From Dyella terrae (GTDB lineage Bacteria > Pseudomonadota > Gammaproteobacteria > Xanthomonadales > Rhodanobacteraceae), in the NCBI RefSeq assembly GCF_004322705.1, contig NZ_SIZZ01000003.1, positions 248,001 to 312,000 of the forward strand: a stretch of 64,000 bases of DNA, read 5' to 3'. The notes beneath the pieces are model-generated. The model saw nothing but the letters and a program-made list of their open reading frames with translations. It searched no databases and had not been told where the DNA came from. The stretch's first letter is position 1, and every line of letters starts with the position of its first letter. The translations under genes were made by a program, and so were the position numbers. Positions 17,973-28,925 of the stretch are shown here, piece after piece.

Positions 17973-18004
17973 GGTGCCATGCGATCGAACGATCGCGTGG
18001 CGCC
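17973..18004 (+). other. Intercistronic hairpin between mdtA and mdtB
   Basis: GGTGCCATGCGATCG and CGATCGCGTGGCGCC form a 15-pair arm with two G-U pairs around a 2-base loop in RNA. It lies 25 bp after the mdtA stop and 133 bp before mdtB. There is no T-run, so it is more likely a processing or stability element than a terminator. Confidence 0.6.
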
Positions 18005-18137
18005 CGGCAAACAAGGGTGGAGCCCTTGCCAGCCGCGCAGCCGCGATCGGCTCCTGACCGCCGGATACCCCCTTACCCCACGGTGCTGCAATGGATCGCA
18101 CGCCTCGCATTAGCAAGTCATAACTGACGGCATATCC

Positions 18138-21100
18138 ATGGGATTCTCGACGCTCTTCATTCGCCGACCGATCGCTACCTCACTGTTGATGGTGGCGGTG
18201 CTGTTGCTCGGCATCCTCGGTTACCGACAGCTGCCGGTCTCGGCGCTGCCGGAAATCGATGCGCCCAGCCTGGTCGTGACCACGCAGTATCCGGGTGCCA
18301 GCGCATCCACGATGGCTGCGCTGATCACCACGCCGCTGGAGCGCAACTTCGGCCAGATTTCCGGCCTGTCGATGATGACCTCGGATTCGTCCGCGGGCCT
18401 GTCGACCATCGTGCTGCAGTTCTCGATGGATCGCGATATCGACATCGCGGCGCAGGACGTGCAGGCGGCGATCAGCCAGGCCAAGGGCACGCTGCCCAAC
18501 AACCTGCCGTATCCGCCGGTGTACAACCGCGTGAACCCGGCCGATGCGCCGATCCTCACGCTCAAACTGACGTCCGACAGCCTGCCGCTGCGTGACATCA
18601 ACAACATCGCCGACTCGATCCTGGCGCAGAAGCTCTCGCAGGTGCAGGGCGTGGGCCTGGTGTCCATCGCCGGCAACGTGCGTCCGGCCGTGCGCATTCA
18701 GGTGAACCCGGCGCAGCTGTCCAACCTCGGCCTGACCCTGGAAGACGTGCGCGCCGCGCTGACCCAGGCCAACGTGAACGCGCCCAAGGGCACGCTCAAC
18801 GGCAAGACCCAGAGCTACAGCATCGGCACCAACGATCAGCTCGCCGACGCTGCCGAATACAAAAACACGATCATCGCGTACAAGAACAACTCGCCCGTGC
18901 GTCTCTCCGACGTGGCGAACGTGATCGATGGCGTGGAAAACGACCAGCTTGCCGCGTGGGCCAATGGCAAGCCGGCCGTACTGCTGGACATCCGCCGCCA
19001 GCCGGGTGCGAACATCGTGCAGACCGTCGAGCACATCCGCTCGATCATGCCGGAGCTGCGCAGCGTGCTGCCGGCCGACGTGCACCTGGATGTGTTCGCT
19101 GACCGTACCGTCACCATCCGCGCGTCGGTGGAAGACGTGCAGTTCACCCTGATCCTGACCGTCTGCCTCGTGGTGGCGGTGATCTTCGCTTTCCTGCGCC
19201 GACTGTGGGCCACGATCATTCCGTCGGTGGCGGTGCCGCTGTCGCTGATGGGCACGTTCGGCGTGATGGCCTTCGCCGGCATGTCGCTGGACAACCTCTC
19301 GCTGATGGCGCTGACCGTCGCGACAGGCTTCGTCGTGGACGATGCGATCGTGATGATCGAAAACATCGTGCGCTACATCGAGCAGGGCAAGAGCGGCAAG
19401 GAAGCGGCTGAAATCGGCGCGAAGGAAATCGGCTTCACGGTGCTGTCGCTGACGGTCTCGCTGATCGCCGTGTTCCTGCCGCTGCTGCTGATGCCGGGCG
19501 TCACCGGCCGACTCTTCCATGAGTTCGCCTGGGTGCTGACGATCGCGGTGGCCATCTCGATGTTGGTGTCGCTGACGCTGACGCCGATGATGTGCGCCTA
19601 CCTGCTCAAGCCCGATGCGCTGCCGGAAGGCGACGATGCGCATGAGCGTCACGCTGCTGCCGGCAAGCGCACGGTGTGGTCGCGCACGGTGGACCTGTAC
19701 GACAGCACGCTGGGCTGGGTGCTGGACCACCAGCGTTTCACGTTGACCGTCGCCGCCATCACGGTGGTGTTCACGGTGTTCCTCTACATCGTGATCCCCA
19801 AGGGCCTGCTCCCCGAGCAGGACACCGGCCTGATCACGGGCGTGGTGCAGGCGGACCAGAACGTCGCCTTCCCGCAGATGGAACAGCGTACCCAGGCCGT
19901 GGCCAATGCCTTGCGCCAGGATCCGGCCGTCAGTGGCGTGGCCGCGTTCATCGGCGCCGGCTCGATCAACCCGACGCTCAACCAGGGCCAGCTCAGCATC
20001 GTGCTGAAGGACCGCGGCGATCGCGAGGGCCTGGACACGATCATGCCGCGCCTGCAGAACGCCGTGGCGCAGATCCCGGGCGTGGCGCTGTACCTCAAGC
20101 CCGTGCAGGACGTGACGCTCGATACGCGCGTTGCCGCCACCGAGTACCAGTACTCGCTGTCGGCCGTTAACTCGAAGGAGCTGGCGCAGTACGCGACGCA
20201 GATGACGCAGGCGATGCGCAAGCGTCCCGAGCTGTCCGACGTCGACAACAATCTGGCCGACAGCGGCAACGCGCTCAAGCTGACCATCGATCGCGAGAAG
20301 GCCAGCCGCCTGGGCGTGCCGGTGCAGACGATCGACGACACGCTGTACGACGCCTTCGGCCAGCGCCAGATTTCGACCATCTTCACCCAGCTCAACCAGT
20401 ACCGCGTGGTGCTGGAAGTGGCACCGGAATTCCGCACCAGCCGCGACCTGCTGAACAAGCTCACGGTGCGCGGCAATGGCAACGGCGCACTCACGGGCAG
20501 CACGGCCACCAGCTTCGGCCAGGTGACCTCGAGCAACTCCGCCACGCCGTCAGGTATCGGCAGCACGGGCAACGTCGGCTTCCAGGTCGGCGGCGGCGGC
20601 ACGATTCCGATCGCTTCGCTGGCCAGCGCCGAAGTCACCAGCGCGCCGCTCGTGGTCAGCCACCAGCAGCAGCTGCCGGCCGTTACGCTGTCCTTCAACG
20701 TCGCCCAGGGCTATTCGCTGTCCGATGCGGTCGATGCGATCCACAAAGTGGAAGCCGAACTCAACCTGCCGCCGCAGGTTCGCGGCCAGTTCATCGGCAA
20801 GGCGGCGGAGTTCTCCTCCTCGCTGGGCGATGAAGTGCTGCTCCTGCTTGCCGCCATCGTGGTGATCTACATCGTGCTGGGCGTGCTCTACGAGAGCTAC
20901 ATCCATCCGCTGACCATCATTTCGACGCTGCCGCCGGCAGGCGTGGGCGCGCTGCTGGCGCTCATCCTCTGCGGCATGAGCCTGTCGGTGGATGGCATCG
21001 TGGGTATCGTGCTGCTGATCGGTATCGTGAAGAAGAACGCGATCATGATGATCGACTTCGCGATCGAGGCGCAGCGCACCGGCATGAACGCGGTGGAAGC

Positions 21101-21383
21101 GATCCGACGCGCGTGCTTGCTGCGCTTCCGCCCGATCATGATGACCACTGCCGCCGCCATGCTGGGTGCACTCCCGCTGGCACTGGGCACGGGCATCGGC
21201 TCGGAGCTGCGTCGCCCGCTCGGCGTGTCGATCGTCGGCGGCCTGCTGCTCTCGCAGCTTGTGACGCTTTACACCACGCCGGTGATCTATCTGTACATGG
21301 AGCGATTCTCCGACTGGTTGCGCGTGCGCCGCGAGCGCCGTGCGCTGGAACGGGCGGCACCGGGTACCGGCACGGCGGCGTGA
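18138..21383 (+). CDS. mdtB: RND efflux permease (MdtB-like)
   Basis: A 1081-residue inner-membrane proton antiporter of the AcrB/MdtB type. It opens with the usual FIRRPIATSLLMVAVLLLG, has the TM4 aspartate pair in FVVDDAIVMIENIVRYIEQG, and repeats two sets of membrane helices around two large periplasmic loops. GIVKKNAIMMIDFAIEAQR and RFRPIMMTT are typical C-terminal half motifs. The C-terminal periplasmic loop carries a Ser/Gly/Thr-rich insertion (around GNGNGALTGSTATSFG). In MdtABC systems, the B and C permeases form a mixed trimer. The gene lies 190 bp after mdtA. Confidence 0.92.
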   Translation: MGFSTLFIRRPIATSLLMVAVLLLGILGYRQLPVSALPEIDAPSLVVTTQYPGASASTMAALITTPLERNFGQISGLSMMTSDSSAGLSTIVLQFSMDRDIDIAAQDVQAAISQAKGTLPNNLPYPPVYNRVNPADAPILTLKLTSDSLPLRDINNIADSILAQKLSQVQGVGLVSIAGNVRPAVRIQVNPAQLSNLGLTLEDVRAALTQANVNAPKGTLNGKTQSYSIGTNDQLADAAEYKNTIIAYKNNSPVRLSDVANVIDGVENDQLAAWANGKPAVLLDIRRQPGANIVQTVEHIRSIMPELRSVLPADVHLDVFADRTVTIRASVEDVQFTLILTVCLVVAVIFAFLRRLWATIIPSVAVPLSLMGTFGVMAFAGMSLDNLSLMALTVATGFVVDDAIVMIENIVRYIEQGKSGKEAAEIGAKEIGFTVLSLTVSLIAVFLPLLLMPGVTGRLFHEFAWVLTIAVAISMLVSLTLTPMMCAYLLKPDALPEGDDAHERHAAAGKRTVWSRTVDLYDSTLGWVLDHQRFTLTVAAITVVFTVFLYIVIPKGLLPEQDTGLITGVVQADQNVAFPQMEQRTQAVANALRQDPAVSGVAAFIGAGSINPTLNQGQLSIVLKDRGDREGLDTIMPRLQNAVAQIPGVALYLKPVQDVTLDTRVAATEYQYSLSAVNSKELAQYATQMTQAMRKRPELSDVDNNLADSGNALKLTIDREKASRLGVPVQTIDDTLYDAFGQRQISTIFTQLNQYRVVLEVAPEFRTSRDLLNKLTVRGNGNGALTGSTATSFGQVTSSNSATPSGIGSTGNVGFQVGGGGTIPIASLASAEVTSAPLVVSHQQQLPAVTLSFNVAQGYSLSDAVDAIHKVEAELNLPPQVRGQFIGKAAEFSSSLGDEVLLLLAAIVVIYIVLGVLYESYIHPLTIISTLPPAGVGALLALILCGMSLSVDGIVGIVLLIGIVKKNAIMMIDFAIEAQRTGMNAVEAIRRACLLRFRPIMMTTAAAMLGALPLALGTGIGSELRRPLGVSIVGGLLLSQLVTLYTTPVIYLYMERFSDWLRVRRERRALERAAPGTGTAA

Positions 21384-21427
21384 CGCCACCTGCCGACAAC
21401 CGGATCGTCCATGGCGGGACAAACGAG

Positions 21428-21455
21428 GGGCGGGGCCGACAGGTCTCGCCCCTTT
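21428..21455 (+). terminator. Weak terminator-like hairpin between mdtB and mdtC
   Basis: AGGGGCG pairs with CGCCCCT around a 14-base loop, followed by only TTC. It lies 44 bp after mdtB within a 198 bp gap and could reduce read-through into mdtC. A separate promoter for mdtC cannot be excluded. Confidence 0.4.
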
Positions 21456-21581
21456 CGGCGTGGAACGGGACCATGATTTCCTCGCCATTCAACCCACGGC
21501 GCGCTGATGCGTTAAGGCGGAAGGAGCCGCTTCACGTTCTCATGCGCGACGGCAAGCAAACAACGGAACTAAGCTGATCGC

Positions 21582-24500
21582 ATGAACATCTCCGGCCCGT
21601 TCATCCGCCGACCGATCGGCACCTCGCTGCTCGCCATGGGCGTGTTCGTGCTGGGCATGATCTGCTATTCGCTACTTGGCGTGGCGGCGCTGCCGAACAT
21701 GCAGTTCCCGGTGATCTTCGTGCAGGCCAGCCAGGCCGGCGCCGATGCCAGCACGATGGCCTCGACGGTGGCCGCGCCGCTGGAGCGGCATCTGGGGCAG
21801 GTGCCGGGCATCGACACCATGCGTTCGCGCAGTTCCGAGGGCAGCACGTCGGTGTTCCTGATGCTCCAGAGCGGCGTCGACATCGACGCTGCCGCGCGTG
21901 ACGTGCAGGCGGCCATCAATGCGTCTGCGCCAGACCTCCCGCCGGGACTCAACAGCTCGCCGAGCTATCAGAAGGCCAATCCGAACGACGATCCGATCAT
22001 CGCGTTTGCGCTGACCTCCGAGACCCAGGACGCCGCGGACCTCTACAACGTCGCCGATTCGCTGCTCGCGCAACGCCTGCGCCAGCTCGATGGCATTTCG
22101 TCGGTGGATATCGCCGGTGCGGCCACGCCGGCCATCCGCGTGGACCTTAACCTGCGAGCGCTCAACTCGATGGGGCTTTCGCCCGATCAGCTGCGCAACG
22201 CACTCGTGGCCGCCAATGTGACGTCGCCGGTAGGTTTCCTGTCCGACGGCAAGACGACGATGGCGATCACCGCCAACGACCAGCTGAAGACCGCGCAGGA
22301 CTTCGCCAACCTCGTGGTCGCGATGCGAAACGGCACGCCGGTGCGCCTGTCGGACGTGGGCAGGGTCTATGCCGGCACGCAGGACGCCTACCAGGCTGCA
22401 TGGTTCCAGGGTAAGCCCGCGATCCTGATGTACGTGTACAAGAAGGCCGGCGCGAATGTGATCGCCACCGTCGATTCGGTCCGCGACCTCATCCCGACCC
22501 TGCGCTCGTACCTGCAGCCAGGCACGGTGCTGACGCCGTACTTCGACGGCACGCCCACCATTCGCGCGTCGTTGCATGAAGTGCAGGCAACGTTGTTGAT
22601 CAGCCTGGCCATGGTCGTGCTGACCATGGCGCTGTTCCTGCGTCGCCTCGCACCCACGCTGATTGCAGCCGTTGCCGTGCCGCTCTCGCTGGCCGGCGGC
22701 TTCATCGTGATGCACCTGCTTGGTTACACGCTCAACAACCTGACGTTGCTGGCGCTCGTGATCGCCATCGGTTTCGTCGTGGATGACGCGATCGTGGTGA
22801 TCGAGAACATCATTCGCCACATCGACCAGGGCATGTCGCGCTTCGAGGCGACGCTGGCCGGTGCCAAGGAGATCGGGTTCACCATCGTGTCGATCACGGC
22901 CTCGCTGATCGCCGTGTTCATTCCACTGCTGTTCGCCGGTGGCATCACCGGTCTGTTCATGCACGAATTCACCATGACGCTGGTGGCGGCCATCGCGATG
23001 TCCGCGCTGGTGTCGCTCACCCTGACGCCTTCGCTGTGCGGCCGGTTCCTCAGCGGTCATGCGCACCACGCCAAGCCGTCGCGCTTTGGCGACATGCTGG
23101 AGCGGTTCCACGAGCGCATGCTTGGGGTGTACACGCGCGCGTTGAATTTCTCGCTCAAGCACGCGCTGGCCTTCGCGCTGACGCCGCTGGCGCTGATCTT
23201 CCTCACGATCGTCCTTTTCGGCGTGGTCAAGCAGGGTTTCTTCCCGCCGCAGGACACGGGACTGATCTGGGCGCGCTCCACGTCGAGCGCGACGGTGTCG
23301 TTCGGCGAGACGATCAAGCGCCAGGAACGCATCACCAACATGTTGCTGTCCGATCCGGCGGTGAAGTCGGTGAGCTCACGCCTGGGCACGAGCCGACAGG
23401 GCACGGCCGGCTCCTTCAGCATTGAGCTGAAGACGCGCGCGGAAGGCCGCAAGGAAAACACCTTTGACGTGCTGGCGCGCCTGAGTGCCAAGGCCAACCA
23501 GTATCCCGACCTCAACGTGCGCCTGCGTCCCTTGCAGGACCTGCCCAGTGGCGGTGGCGGACAAGGGCAGGGCGCGCAGTACCAGATTTCCCTGCAGGGC
23601 AATAATTCCGACGAACTGCAGACATGGTTGCCGAAACTGGTCGCCGAGCTGAAGAAGAATCCCAAGCTCAAGGACGTCGGCTCGGACATCGACGATGCCG
23701 GTTTGCGCCAGAACATCGTGATTGACCGCGACAAGGCCGCGCGCCTGGGCGTGAGCATCGGCACCATCGATGGCGCGCTCTACAACGCCTTTGGCCAGCG
23801 CCAGGTGTCGACCATTTATTCGGATATCAATCAGTACAAGGTGGTACTGAACGCGCTGCCTGCGCAGACGGCCACGCCCGATGCGATCAACCGCATCTAT
23901 GTGGCGTCCAACAAGGGCGAGATGGTGCCCCTGACCGCGCTGGCGCGGCAGGAGCCTGGCGTGGCGCCGTCGCAGATCGCGCACGAGAACCAGTACACCA
24001 CGATGGATCTCAGCTTCAATCTGGCGCCGAATGTCAGCATGGGCGAAGCGATGATGATCGTGCAGTCAACGGCAAAGAACATGCGCATGCCGGGCGACAT
24101 CCGGCTGAATGTCGGCGGCGATTTCCGTCGCTTCCAGCAGTCGCAGAGCGGCATGCTGTGGTTGCTCGCGGCTGCGGTGATCACGGTCTACATCGTGCTG
24201 GGCATGCTGTACGAAAGCCTGATCCATCCGGTGACGATTCTTTCGACGTTGCCGGCAGCTGGCGTGGGCGCGCTGGTGGCGCTCTGGGTCACCAACACCG
24301 ACTTGTCGATGATTGCGCAGATTGCGTTGGTGCTATTGATCGGTATCGTGAAGAAGAACGCGATCATGATGATCGACTTCGCGCTGGTCGCTCAGCGCGA
24401 GCATGGCAAGCCACCGCTGGAGGCCGCGCGCGAAGCGTGTATCGTGCGCTTCCGCCCGATCATGATGACCACGATGGTGGCGATCCTGGCCGCCATGCCG

Positions 24501-24710
24501 ATTGCCATCGGCCTGGGCGAAGGTTCCGAGTTGCGCCGTCCGCTGGGCATCGCGCTGATCGGTGGCCTGATCATTTCGCAGAGTCTCACCCTGCTTAGTA
24601 CGCCTGCCCTTTATGTGATCTTCAGTTGCCTGTCTGATCACTGGAAGGCGTGGCGAGCGCGCCGTCGCGCGCGTCGCGTGAGCGGCCTCGCACCGGCGAA
24701 CGTCGAGTAA
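21582..24710 (+). CDS. mdtC: RND efflux permease (MdtC-like)
   Basis: A 1042-residue second RND permease with the same architecture as its neighbour (FIRRPIGTSLLAMGVFVLG at the start, FVVDDAIVVIENIIRHIDQG in TM4, GIVKKNAIMMIDFALVAQR near the end). It is clearly diverged, consistent with the B and C subunits of an MdtABC-type pump rather than a recent duplication. A Gly-rich insert (SGGGGQGQG) sits in the second periplasmic loop. The ribosome site is poor. It ends in a Lys/Arg-rich cytoplasmic tail. A nested stem-loop follows. Confidence 0.92.
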   Translation: MNISGPFIRRPIGTSLLAMGVFVLGMICYSLLGVAALPNMQFPVIFVQASQAGADASTMASTVAAPLERHLGQVPGIDTMRSRSSEGSTSVFLMLQSGVDIDAAARDVQAAINASAPDLPPGLNSSPSYQKANPNDDPIIAFALTSETQDAADLYNVADSLLAQRLRQLDGISSVDIAGAATPAIRVDLNLRALNSMGLSPDQLRNALVAANVTSPVGFLSDGKTTMAITANDQLKTAQDFANLVVAMRNGTPVRLSDVGRVYAGTQDAYQAAWFQGKPAILMYVYKKAGANVIATVDSVRDLIPTLRSYLQPGTVLTPYFDGTPTIRASLHEVQATLLISLAMVVLTMALFLRRLAPTLIAAVAVPLSLAGGFIVMHLLGYTLNNLTLLALVIAIGFVVDDAIVVIENIIRHIDQGMSRFEATLAGAKEIGFTIVSITASLIAVFIPLLFAGGITGLFMHEFTMTLVAAIAMSALVSLTLTPSLCGRFLSGHAHHAKPSRFGDMLERFHERMLGVYTRALNFSLKHALAFALTPLALIFLTIVLFGVVKQGFFPPQDTGLIWARSTSSATVSFGETIKRQERITNMLLSDPAVKSVSSRLGTSRQGTAGSFSIELKTRAEGRKENTFDVLARLSAKANQYPDLNVRLRPLQDLPSGGGGQGQGAQYQISLQGNNSDELQTWLPKLVAELKKNPKLKDVGSDIDDAGLRQNIVIDRDKAARLGVSIGTIDGALYNAFGQRQVSTIYSDINQYKVVLNALPAQTATPDAINRIYVASNKGEMVPLTALARQEPGVAPSQIAHENQYTTMDLSFNLAPNVSMGEAMMIVQSTAKNMRMPGDIRLNVGGDFRRFQQSQSGMLWLLAAAVITVYIVLGMLYESLIHPVTILSTLPAAGVGALVALWVTNTDLSMIAQIALVLLIGIVKKNAIMMIDFALVAQREHGKPPLEAAREACIVRFRPIMMTTMVAILAAMPIAIGLGEGSELRRPLGIALIGGLIISQSLTLLSTPALYVIFSCLSDHWKAWRARRRARRVSGLAPANVE

Positions 24711-24727
24711 CGCGCGTATCTGCGAAC

Positions 24728-24803
24728 GGAGGTGCGAGGCAGTCGATGACTGCCTCGATGTGCATGTCCTGCACCGCGCGCTCACATGGCGACGCGCACC
24801 TCC
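24728..24803 (+). terminator. Nested stem-loop after the RND operon
   Basis: An inner stem GAGGCAGT/ACTGCCTC (24736-24756) sits inside an outer pairing GGAGGTGCG/CGCACCTCC (24728-24803). There is no T-run. It probably marks the end of the pump transcript or protects its 3' end. Confidence 0.45.
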
Positions 24804-24865
24804 TCACATCACATTAACCGCCTAACCACTAACACTGCTCCCCCCACGGGAAGGAGTAGCGTTCA

Positions 24866-25171
24866 ATGGGTAATGAAACGGGCAAGCCCGATTTCTCCAA
24901 TGTGCAAAGCAGCGTGAAGTCCACCGCTGCGGACGCACCGAAAGCTGATTTCAGCAACGTCGAAAGCCACGTCGCGTCCACCGCGCCCGACGCACCGTCG
25001 ACCGAACAAACCTATACGGTTCAGTCCGGTGACAACCTGTCGAAGATTGCCAAACACTTCTATGGCAATGCCAATGCGTGGCACCCGATCTTCGACGCCA
25101 ATCGCGACCAGCTCAGCAATCCGGATGTGATCAAGCCCGGACAAGTGTTGAAGATCCCCGCCAAATCCTGA
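24866..25171 (+). CDS. LysM-domain protein
   Basis: A 101-residue protein with no signal peptide. The first half is built of two near-identical 19-residue segments (about residues 8-26 and 27-45) sharing the pattern DFSNV-x-S-x-V-x-STA-x-DAP. The second half is one LysM domain ([18 protein letters not shown] ... [13 protein letters not shown]), which binds glycan chains such as peptidoglycan. It resembles the LysM half of E. coli YgaU (Kbp) but lacks a BON domain. AAGGAG precedes the ATG. It is 13 bp upstream of a lipoprotein gene, so both are co-transcribed and may act at the envelope. Confidence 0.85.
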   Translation: MGNETGKPDFSNVQSSVKSTAADAPKADFSNVESHVASTAPDAPSTEQTYTVQSGDNLSKIAKHFYGNANAWHPIFDANRDQLSNPDVIKPGQVLKIPAKS

Positions 25172-25184
25172 AGGAGACGCAAGC

Positions 25185-25667
25185 ATGAATCCCATTCGCC
25201 TGATATCCGCGACCGCACTCGCCCTTTCGTTCGCGCTGGCGCTCAGCGCCTGCGGCAAGAAAGAAGAATCCAGCGTCGAATCGACGGCACCGAGCACACC
25301 GCCTGCCGCTGAGCAACCGGCCGCCACGCCTCCGGCCAATGAACCGGTCGCCGTGGCATCCATCGACCTGGGCAATGCGGTCGGTGGCGACCAGAAGGTG
25401 ACAACCGCGACGACGACGTTTGCGCCGAAGGATGCGATCTATGCAGCCGTCTCCACGACCGGTAGCGGTACCGCGACGGTGGCCGCGAAGTGGACGTTCC
25501 AGGATGGCCAGACGGTAAAGGAAGACAGCAAGTCGATCGCGCCCGTGGGGCCGGCGACAACGTCGTTTGAAATCAGCAAGCCCGATGGCTGGCCGGTCGG
25601 CAAGTACAAGGTCGACGTCACGCTCAACGGACAGCCTGCCGGTTCGAAGGACTTTGAAGTGAAGTGA
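25185..25667 (+). CDS. Predicted lipoprotein of unknown function
   Basis: A 160-residue protein with a lipobox LSAC (lipidated Cys23), a Ser/Thr/Pro/Ala-rich linker to about residue 55, and a compact beta-rich domain (KVTTATTTFAPKDAIYAAV ... GKYKVDVTLNGQPAGSKDFEV). The domain layout is that of an immunoglobulin-like fold, but I recognise no named family. The ATG has GGAG nearby, and it sits 13 bp after the LysM gene. The first of five tandem terminator copies follows 29 bp downstream. Confidence 0.8.
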   Translation: MNPIRLISATALALSFALALSACGKKEESSVESTAPSTPPAAEQPAATPPANEPVAVASIDLGNAVGGDQKVTTATTTFAPKDAIYAAVSTTGSGTATVAAKWTFQDGQTVKEDSKSIAPVGPATTSFEISKPDGWPVGKYKVDVTLNGQPAGSKDFEVK

Positions 25668-25696
25668 GCGAGCGCGCCATGCATCGCGAAGGGGTA

Positions 25697-25850
25697 AAGG
25701 GCGGCTTTGCCGCCCTTTTTCTGTGAGGCCGTAGCGGCTTTGCCGCCCTTTTTCTATGAGGCCGTAGCGGCTTTGCCGCCCTTTTTCTATGAGGCCGTAG
25801 CGGCTTTGCCGCCCTTTTTCCATGAGGCCGTAGCGGCATTGCCGCCCATG
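25697..25850. repeat. Five tandem copies of a 33-bp terminator unit
   Basis: GCGGCTTTGCCGCC hairpins start at 25701, 25734, 25767, 25800 and 25833, exactly 33 bp apart. The first copy is a normal terminator (AAGGGCGGC...GCCGCCCTTTTT). The later ones keep the stem and the T-run followed by CTATGAGGCCGTA, and the fifth is degenerate. The array lies between two convergent genes, so it stops transcription from the lipoprotein gene. It also encodes a spurious GRQSRYGL repeat on the other strand. Confidence 0.93.
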
Positions 25851-25861
25851 TTTTCATGAAG

Positions 25862-26284
25862 TCATGGCGGCGCGTCGGGTACGGCGATGGGCCAGCCCTC
25901 GGCGCCGGCGTAGAACACAATCAGCGATGTCGGCTGCTCTTTCGTGTAGCCGCGGTGCACGACGTCAACCAGCTCAGGCAGCACGTCGCCCGCGCGAACG
26001 ACTCGCGTCTGCCCGTTATCCCGGCGTTCCACGTGCAGGCTGCCGTCGGTGACATAGGCCACGTTGATCACCGGATGGCGATGCCAGGGGAGGATGGTGT
26101 GCGGGGGAAGGGTGATCTTCAGGACGCTGACCTGCGGTGATCCGGACGGATAGCTCGCATAGGCCGTGCCGTCCCATGCCGCTGACGACCTGAGCAGGGT
26201 TTCGGAGACGGCTTCGCCCGCCAGGAGTGGCATCGTCGCACCGAGGAACAGCAGCGGGAGGCAGGTGGGTATCAGGCGCGGCAT
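25862..26284 (-). CDS. Exported cupin-domain protein
   Basis: A 140-residue protein with a signal peptide (MPRLIPTCLPLLFLGATMPLLAGEA). It has one cupin barrel: motif 1 is PWHRHPVINVAYVTDGSLHVE and motif 2 is around VRAGDVLPELVDVVHRGY. Histidines in HRHP and VVHR could bind metal. Cupins of this sort range from enzymes to sensors, so the function is open. AAGGAG precedes the ATG. It is monocistronic and convergent with the lipoprotein gene across the terminator array. Confidence 0.8.
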   Translation of the reverse strand: MPRLIPTCLPLLFLGATMPLLAGEAVSETLLRSSAAWDGTAYASYPSGSPQVSVLKITLPPHTILPWHRHPVINVAYVTDGSLHVERRDNGQTRVVRAGDVLPELVDVVHRGYTKEQPTSLIVFYAGAEGWPIAVPDAPP

Positions 26285-26500
26285 GAGTTTCTCCTTGATG
26301 CCATTGGGTTTTCCCTGTCCCCGTCCGTGGTCGGAACCACGTTAGCAGCCCTGGCGTGACCGCCACGCAAGCGCTTGCCCGATACGCTGCGCTCCTTGCC
26401 CATACGTCCGCGTACGCCGAACGTGGCTTTTCCCGCCATGGCCAAAACGCCACAATAAGGAGTTTCCGGCACTGGCCGCCGCGGTAGCCCGGGTCAGTGA

Positions 26501-28804
<2,304 letters not shown>

Positions 28805-28826
28805 GGCGGTGACGGGTTAGACGACG

Positions 28827-28849
28827 ACGGGGCCTGCGGGCCCCGTTTT
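28827..28849 (+). terminator. Rho-independent terminator of icd
   Basis: CGGGGCC pairs with GGCCCCG around a 4-base loop, followed by TTTT, 23 bp after the icd stop. Confidence 0.88.
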
Positions 28850-28925
28850 CGTTGGTGAGCTGCGTCCGTCTCAGCCTGTGAGACGGTAAACCCCTCCAAT
28901 GGCACCCCGCCCAGGAGTGCCTGTC

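Noticed and set aside
18180..19730. A 516-codon open frame opposite the MdtB-like permease
   Set aside because: His/Arg/Gln-rich shadow with no motif. The permease on the other strand is certain.
24728..24803. A small RNA gene
   Set aside because: Nested stems are present but there is no promoter or T-run to define one. It is recorded only as the structured 3' end of the pump operon.
25624..25823. Open frames with repeated EKGRQSRYGL or RPHRKRAAKPL
   Set aside because: They are coded by the five 33-bp terminator copies and keep frame only because 33 is a multiple of three.
25697..25850. Possible CRISPR array (regular short repeats)
   Set aside because: Copies are directly adjacent with no unique spacers, and each copy is a terminator hairpin.
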